Shown here: positions 52,641 through 64,000 of the stretch, in pieces
Position numbering within the stretch: the first letter of the stretch is position 1
How the letters are laid out: every line of letters begins with the position of its first letter
The notes under the pieces: model-generated
Told to the model about the DNA's origin: nothing
Databases searched by the model: none
Seen by the model: the letters and a program-made list of their open reading frames with translations, nothing else
Position numbers and translations under genes: made by a program
Assembly: GCF_024713975.1 (NCBI RefSeq)
Contig: NC_091094.1
Span: 16,587,001 to 16,651,000 of the forward strand
DNA length: 64,000 nucleotides
Origin: Paralichthys olivaceus
Taxonomy: Eukaryota; Chordata; Actinopteri; Pleuronectiformes; Paralichthyidae
Direction: 5' to 3'

Positions 52641-55600
52641 GTGGAGTCAGCAGAGCACTGAGGAGGAGCACTGAGCGGGGCCCGGCTTCAGACTGTAGGA
52701 CAGTGAGAGGAAGGCTCCGGGCCCTTCTCCCAAGAACGCACAAAGTAAGAGAACATGATGGAGAGTGGCACTTTGTAAAATATTTGTCCATAGACACTCC
52801 TGCCAGTTTTGAAGCCACTTGATTTCTGACAAACCCTACCTCGCTTACCCAGCCAAACTACCAAGAACACCTTTCCTGTCTTGTCCACAGCTACTGCTGC
52901 CCTACCTGAACCTTTCTGTTCCTCTCTACACTCCATACTAACAAGGATCCTTGAGTTTCCTCTGTAACTGTATGCAATCAATAGCAGGACATGTAATTAA
53001 CAAGTTAACATTATAAAAATAAGTTGCTGATTCATTATGCTTGATAGTCGACGATCAAAATTCACTTTTATTGTCCTTGTAAGGGGTCAGGCTGGGAGGG
53101 TTAGGGGTGTTTTAACTTATGTTTACTTGTTCTGTGATTTAAGTGACTAGATCTAATATATATGGGTGTTTGTGAGGCAACTGTGGCCGAGGCTACAGCA
53201 CACAGGCACATGGCAAACAGCTTATAAATCATTAGAAAATAATCCATCTGGTTCTGCTGCAGTATTGTCGTTTAGTTCAGTGCAGATAAACCATGTTATC
53301 ATGTGCAGTTGAGACAGTTTGTGATAAGTTGACTTTCAGCAAGGTGTTCTAAAATTTCACTGGAGCATTGCGGCCGGGCTGCACTGGACGTGTGTGGATC
53401 GCAGATTGATCGCTTTTCATCTCGATGCCCATATTATCAGGTTAGAGTGGTCGCACTGCCTGTGTGAGCCACACATCTCAGGTGCATTTCACACACGCGA
53501 GCCGCGGATCTCTCTTTTAGAGAGTCGGGGTCTCAGCTATTTTCACCACGTGCCGCACACGGTTCACAGCAAAATAGACAGAGAAAATCATCTTTCACCA
53601 GTTTTAATTTCTCTATCTGTCAAATGTGTTACAAACATCAATATTAGCAACAGATCCTTTACCAAAGTAAACTACTGAAATATTTCAGGACCAGAAGATG
53701 CACGGTTTCATGCCATAGAGTCCTGGTATTAAATCGACTACATAGGCTGCTTCTATTCAAGGAAATACAGAAGTCATACCAGAAACCTCATGTAGCAGCA
53801 GCTCCTTAGCAATCACATTTTCTGTGGGAACAACAGACCCATGCAAGAAGCAGCAGATCAGCGTCACGGTGCACATGTACCCAGTGCGGCCCGGGCATAA
53901 GGACACCTTGCAAAGCAGGATTTAGCCTTTCCCATGAACTGTTGTAATCCTCAGGTTGTCTTCATCAATCAAAGATTTTTTCAGTTTAAAAATAGTTTAA
54001 GAAAAATACACATTTAGGGTTTGTTAAAGAATTTTTCTAGGATGGAGGATTTGACTTGTTGAGCGACAGCTGCCGGTCATCTGATACTGTAGGTTTCATG
54101 TCCTTGAACTTCTCAGTTGACTTGCTGGCTTCAGATCTGGACACTACTAATGCAAAACACTACATGCAGCATGTTGCACAGTGGTATATGTAGTCTGTTT
54201 ATATGATGGTGTCCTAATGTGAATCAAGCTGCTGTCCCTCTCTCAGTGAACCCAGAGCGTAACCTGCCATGAGTGTGTACACTGGCTCCAGTCCCTCAGA
54301 TAAGCTGGATTACACAGATAAACTTTTGCAGCTGCCAATACTATTTACACTGTACATTAAATGCAAGGTGGTATTGTATTGTTTTAATTTACTTTTAACA
54401 CTAACTCCAGGAATCTGAGTAATAGTTTTGTTTGTTTTATTTCATATTGTCAAAGCATGACCAGTGTTCTTTTGCCCTCAGGGCTCATTTACCCTGGCCA
54501 AGTATAACTACTGCACATTAACTAGCTTTTTCAGGTGATACTTGTGTTTATATATATTTGATTGATACTTAGGGCATGTTTTAGATGGTTGAATCTCTTA
54601 TACCAGCTTTTTGGTTGGTGGGAAGAAAATCAAAGACTTCTGTTTCAAAAAGAATCACGTAACAGTCTACTTTCTGACCTCTGAAGTAACATTACTGTAT
54701 AATTGTCAAAAACACTGCTTGTTTGTTGAGTCTTTTTTTTAGCTCTCTGATAAAGCAGAGCAATATTTGATTTTGTTATCATATCCCCCTGCTGTTCCTT
54801 TTTGTTCACCATGCATTACCTCCTCAATGTGCAAACTGTATGTGATCTGTTTCCTTTGTGCTAAAGTTGTCAGAAATCAATCTACAGTTTTTTTGTTTTC
54901 AGGAAATAGATGCACTTTTGTCTTTTGGTTGTATGCAAATGCAACAGGTACTGTTTGTGTGTATAGTCTGTCCCATGTTATTTGTGTGTGTAGGCTGTGA
55001 GTCCCTATATGAAAACCTGAAAGGCCACGATGTGCACTACTACTGACCTCACAGCATTAAAACCAAATTATTCTCAGAATCATCTCTGCTCTCAGACTTC
55101 AGTGTTGATTTAAGATCGCGCCACTGAAAACGAGAATGTTTACACAACGGCAGTCAGTTGCAGTACACTCCAGAGAGAATCAGACTTTTCTTTGGAATCT
55201 CTGGGAGAAGAAACTAAATACTACTGAAATGACTCAACACTGTCTCAAATGTGTTTGACCAGTACTTAATCATTTAGATTCCCTCGCTCACCTTTACTGT
55301 ATTGTTAAAGTCTTAGGGGACGTGAGTAAGAAGAGACAGACTGCACTCGATGCTGTTGTTTTTGGCTTGACAGCCTGGGAAGCTCTGCAGTTTAATATGT
55401 GGTTGAATGTCAGCCATATAAAGGTATGTTTGTCAAATTGTATTTGCCTTACAATGTTAAAAAAAAATAAACTGCATAGTGTATTTAAGGTTTTAACACC
55501 TTGCTCCAGTAGTGGAATGTGAGTTTAAGAAATTGGGTATTATACTTCAAATTGTGTTACCTTCCAGGTCTCTGTCCAGTTATAGCAAAGAGACAATTGT

Positions 55601-55939
55601 ATCCATGTACAAACCCCTTCAGGACTTCAATCATGTATCTTCTAATATAGAGTAATAAATACATTGGTTTTCCTATGTTGTGTTTTTCTCTTTATTTAAT
55701 CTCTTCCATCATCTACCTTGCACTGAAAGAGATAAAGCAGCTATAAGAAATATTTTGCATTCGTAGTGGTTCACACTAATAGTATAAGAAAAGGGTTTAG
55801 TGATCTCACAACTGTGCGGCTCTCCTCAACTCTTAAGGAGCATTTTAGTGCCTTTCTGCTCATTGTTTTGGTTTTCAGCCCACATCTTATATTAATTGGT
55901 CAACTCCTTCCCATAATGTTTGTAAATCGTATGTACTAC
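52641..55939 (+). other. acvr1b 3' UTR and flank
   Basis: A poly(A) signal AATAAA lies at 55654-55659; an earlier one is near 55467. A CpG-containing patch at about 53370-53570 (GCGGCCGGGC, CACGCGAGCCGCGGATC) stands out from the AT-rich surroundings and includes a 94-codon open frame (53394-53675) with no recognised domain. It may be an inserted repeat. Confidence 0.5.
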
Positions 55940-56335
55940 TATAGACTGTATAGATTCCTCTCTATCCAGTAATGTAGTAAAAATATCCTAAATACAAACG
56001 CAGTTGGAGTCAGACTCAGCGCAGCTGTGATCGGTGGATGGAGTCACAGCAGAAAGGTCCCGCCAATAAATTCAACCAATCGCAAGTCAGTCTCAGCTGT
56101 CAATCATAATGTTTCATCCCATTTTTGTAGCATCAAATATCTAATTAAAACCAAACTTGGGAAAAATAAACTCTTGTACAAACATCAGTGTGATAAAACT
56201 GCCTGAAATGACAGAGGCTAACATGGAGAAAGAAGGATTTACACCGTTCACTGCAGGCAGCCAGCCACCAGGGGAAGATCAAGACACTTTGGCTTCACTT
56301 TTGGGGAGCAGCCATGCTGCCCATCTTTCCATGGT
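55940..56335. repeat. Family-B element, degraded copy
   Basis: The left end is TATAGACTGTATAGATT. The interior shares TGGATGGAGTCACAGC, AGTCTCAGCTGTCAATCATA and ACATCAGTGTGATAAAACTG with 29307-29770. The right part has CAGCCACCAGGGG and GCCATGCTGCCCATCTTTCC, with the terminal repeat decayed. It lies between the convergent acvr1b and prkag1 3' ends. Confidence 0.75.
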
Positions 56336-56568
56336 CTCTGTTTGCTTCCTGTCCAATACCAAACTGACACAGTAAGGGATTTGTTGGTGAAGATCTTGGA
56401 GCATTTAGTGTCTAAAGTGTCCAACCTTTCCCTCAGGAGTTGGACATACATTTTTTGTATTTCAATGTTGTTTATGCTGCCAAAAACACAATGCTACCCA
56501 GTAATGTTTGATATTCAGAACACGATACACCAAAAATTAACACAATTTACAACAAACTCCAAAGAACC

Positions 56569-58161
56569 TTTATTGCTCTTCCTTTAAATTATAATCTCAA
56601 TTCAGATTAGTACAAAAAAACTGCATTTACATACAGTTGAACCTTTCAATATATTTCATGTATACCAAAACAAAGTGTGTAAATTGGCCTATAATCATTT
56701 GAAACTAGAGGAAATGCTGGTATTTATTGATTTTGATAAAATGATTCCATAGACACAATGAACAGCTGAATAAACATCAGATACTCTGACATCAACATTA
56801 ACACTTCACAAACTTATGAATCAGAAAATGAACAAACCAGGAACTGTTAATTTGACCACTAGTCTTGAGTGATGGACCACATTTCCAAAAACCAATAAAC
56901 AAACACCTTTAAGTTTAATAATGCCAAACCCCAAAGAGTAGCTAACAAAACCTGCAGGAAAAGAAACTTCTCTCTGGAGTAAAATGTACAATTCATGTAC
57001 GTTTAGTTACATGTGACAACAGAAAATGGCAAAACATAGAACCCATAAATATTCAGCGGTTGTACACAGAATACACTACGATTAACGGCTGTCTATACAA
57101 CAGATTAATCGATGAATGACTAGTGAGTCTAAAGTGCTGTTTCCAGGTTTGCTACTTCGCTGTCTGAAAACAACAGATTAAAAGCAAAGCCCTTCGATTC
57201 TTCTCACACTGGTAACTGGGGGACATTCATTTTGTAGATCACATTAATGCATTTCAATTCATTAAAGTTTCAATTCATCCAGAGCGAGTTGAAGGGAAAC
57301 ATCCTGGCGCTGAAATCTGTCAAAATCTGCTCTTATTTAAAATAAGTAAAACCAAAACAAAGTCTTTTTAATTTAACTCCCGAAATTATTTTGACTATTT
57401 GCAGACACTGATAATCTCCAATGCTGTTCCTATAGTTTGATAACAAATTACTTGAAATTATTTCCAATCTTCTTGAAAAGGTAATATGTGGAAAGAATGT
57501 ATCTGAACACATACAGATACTGTAAATACTATATCCATCAATATGTCTTTACAAATTGGAAGAAGGTGGTTATTCAAGTTAAAAAAGAAGACTGACAGCT
57601 CGATCCTCCACCTGTATTTAAATAATTAAACTAACTGGATATGGATAAACTAGATCATAACATCATAGTTCTTAAAAATGTTTTATTGTGTGTTGTTGTC
57701 TAAGAACAACGAAAGTTACACAGTGTTGAATATGACCCTTCGATTGGCTCAATGTGCATCTGAACTTCAGCATTATTCTAGTAATCAGATGCTGCCAACA
57801 AAAGGCAATACAGGTAAATCAGGTTTTGCTTTAGCTAATTATCTGATTTCTTATTTTATCTGAGTGGCGGAGGTTTCCAGTGCTTCGCGTCTTTCTTGTC
57901 ACACTCGTCTGGTGACTTCGGATTTTGCTCAACTCACAAGAGCTCCTGAAGTGTCCCGTATGACTAAATTTATATATTGCTGCGTTGCTAAAACTAGGTG
58001 AACTTCATATTTTTGCACAGAGGCAGATATTTTGGTGCGAATAGAGGAAACCTAGTTAGAAGAGATGGATGATGATACTTGGACCCTCCTCCGTAATTCC
58101 CCTCTTACATTTCTGCTGCTGTTCCTCCTGAAACCATGTAGCCTTTTCCCGTGTTCGTAAC
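56569..58161 (-). other. prkag1 3' UTR
   Basis: This follows the stop codon (58162-58164, minus). AATAAA on the minus strand at 56569-56574 is a good candidate end, giving a 3' UTR near 1.6 kb if unspliced. No repeat is recognised. Confidence 0.55.
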
Positions 58162-62627
<4,466 letters not shown>

Positions 62628-62746
62628 GTTCCACCCGCCGTCTCACCTTCCTGTAGCCGGTGAAGCGTCGACTTCCGCCTGCCTGCAGAGAAGTGCATGC
62701 ACGTCGCGGGAGCGCGCACAGCTACAGGGGACTGACCTTCTCGAAA
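62628..62746 (-). promoter_or_regulatory. prkag1 proximal promoter / 5' UTR
   Basis: A CpG-rich stretch (GACTTCCGCC, GCACGTCGCGGGAGCGCGCAC) lies immediately upstream of the prkag1 ATG on the minus strand. No TATA box. GGAAG/CTTCC motifs could be ETS sites. The start site is inferred to lie here. Confidence 0.5.
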
Positions 62747-62985
62747 CAGTCCGTGGGACAGACACAGTCCGTGGGACAGACACAGTCCGTGGGACAGATA
62801 CAGTCCGTGGGACAGACACAGTCCGTGGGACAGATACAGTCCGTGGGACAGACACAGTCCGTGGGACAGATACAGTCGGTGGGAAGGATACAGTCTGTGG
62901 GACAGACACAGTCCGTGGGACAGACACAGTCTGTGGGACAGACGCTATGGGACAGACACAGTCTATGGGACAGACGCTATGAGAC
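62747..62985. repeat. Minisatellite, 18-bp unit, about 11 copies plus degenerate ends
   Basis: The unit CAGTCCGTGGGACAGACA repeats head-to-tail, with C/T alternation (GACA or GATA) and variants CAGTCGGTGGGAAGGATA and CAGTCTGTGGGACAGACA. After about 62944 it degrades into GCTATGGGACAGACA units. Because 18 is a multiple of 3, several frames stay open across it; I judge those chance and not genes. Confidence 0.95.
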
Positions 62986-63700
62986 CTAATGATCCCTGAG
63001 ACAACGTGCTGTTTAAGAACTATACAATCTCGTTTCTTGGTGTTTATTAATGATTATAAATGATCCGATGCCCATTGTTCAATGATTTATTAGAAGCATT
63101 TCCTTTCGATTGGTCTGATCAGTCAATATTTCTGAGTTCGTTGGAGTTAAAATCTGAAAGTCTATAAATACCTGCTGAGTATTGGATTCATTGCTGAGAT
63201 TAGCTTCCCCTTTCTCTGACTAGATAAGAGTTAGATGTATGAAACTATCAATAATGAGTCAAATCAGCCCAAAATATTAGTTTGTAACTTAAGGAGGGGG
63301 TGCATTATTTGGTAAAACTGATTTTGGACCTTCGGAGACATTTGCACTTAACAAGTCCAGCACGTGTATGAAAGTCCCAGTGTTGAGACAAACCCTCTCA
63401 TAAAATCATTAGAGATCATTACATCTGATAGCATCTTTCCCCTGTAGCTGTTCACAGCAGAGTCGACTTCCGCTGCAAGTCACAGTACAGTAGGTGCCTT
63501 AATACTTATAGTGTTACCGCACCACAATCTCAGACTAATTCAAGTAACCGCAAGTAATGCCCCTTTCATACAATCTGTACAGTAATGTCTGCTCCAGCCC
63601 AATGACATATGAGCACACTGCATGTGCAGATAAAATGTGTAACTAGCTATATCCGCCCCTGTGCACAATATGTTTGGTTTTTACCTTTGGTTTTCTTCAC
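62986..63700. other. Flanking non-coding DNA
   Basis: AT-rich sequence upstream of prkag1, with no gene, RNA or named repeat recognised. Confidence 0.6.
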
Positions 63701-64000
63701 TTAAAGGTTCAGTGTGTAAGATTTAAGTGATAGAAATTTTTGGCAGAAATTGAATATAAAATAATCCTAGTGATGTTTTTACTGGTGTGTATCATCTAAA
63801 TTGTTGTTTTCTTAACCATAGATTGGGCCCTTTATATTTAAATACTTTATATTTACATGGAGGGGGGTCCTCTCTGTGGAGGCCGCCATGTTTTCATGAC
63901 AACTGAAGTTCACCACAAGTTCTTTCATGTTTGGAAGGGGAGGGTGAAATGAGGAGTATTCAGCTGCAACATGACTTCACCTCTAGATGTCACTAAATTC
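63701..64000 (+). repeat. Family-A miniature element, near-complete copy
   Basis: It starts TTAAAGGTTCAGTGTGTAAG and runs to the window edge at CACTAAATTC, a few bases short of the expected terminal repeat. It is the most complete of three copies (also 911-1120 and 14818-15044). No coding capacity. The TTAA at its outer edge is compatible with a TTAA target site. Confidence 0.85.

Overview
The window is nuclear DNA of a ray-finned (probably percomorph) teleost. It carries split vertebrate genes with GT-AG introns, AT-rich introns, long CA/GT microsatellites and many degraded interspersed repeats of types common in spiny-rayed fish. There are six protein-coding genes. I rebuilt five completely, exon by exon, with reading phases that close at every junction. 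No bacterial, phage, CRISPR or rRNA content is seen, and no convincing tRNA or known microRNA.

Layout. (1) 1188-3901, minus: first two coding exons of os9 (ER-associated degradation lectin); the rest lies beyond the left edge. Intron 1 holds a dead L2-type LINE. (2) 8381-13576, plus: b4galnt1 (GM2/GD2 ganglioside synthase), ten coding exons, 525 aa, divergent from os9 across a shared GC-rich 5' region. (3) 16670-35969, minus: arhgef25 (p63RhoGEF/GEFT), sixteen coding exons, about 667 aa, tail-to-tail with b4galnt1; a 9.8-kb first intron is full of repeats. (4) 42061-44696, plus: ankrd33 (photoreceptor ankyrin-repeat protein), four exons, 458 aa. (5) 46856-52640, plus: acvr1b (activin type I receptor ALK4), nine exons, 505 aa. 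Its start is preceded by a telomere-like GGTTA array and a very long GT tract. (6) 58162-62627, minus: prkag1 (AMPK gamma-1), thirteen coding exons, 330 aa, with an 18-bp minisatellite just upstream of its start.

The genes do not form a pathway. Their meaning is syntenic: os9-b4galnt1-arhgef25 keeps the order and relative orientation of human 12q14, ankrd33-acvr1b that of 12q13.13 (without acvrl1), and prkag1 is from 12q13.12.

Most remaining sequence is introns, UTRs and interspersed repeats, including at least four families present in two or more copies here. I found no evidence of a novel gene system. The items most worth checking are the GGTTA/TTAGG array beside acvr1b, the prkag1-promoter minisatellite, a near-perfect 30-bp-arm hairpin in b4galnt1 intron 1, tandem (NAGNAG) splice acceptors in two genes, and a possible alternative 5' exon of arhgef25.
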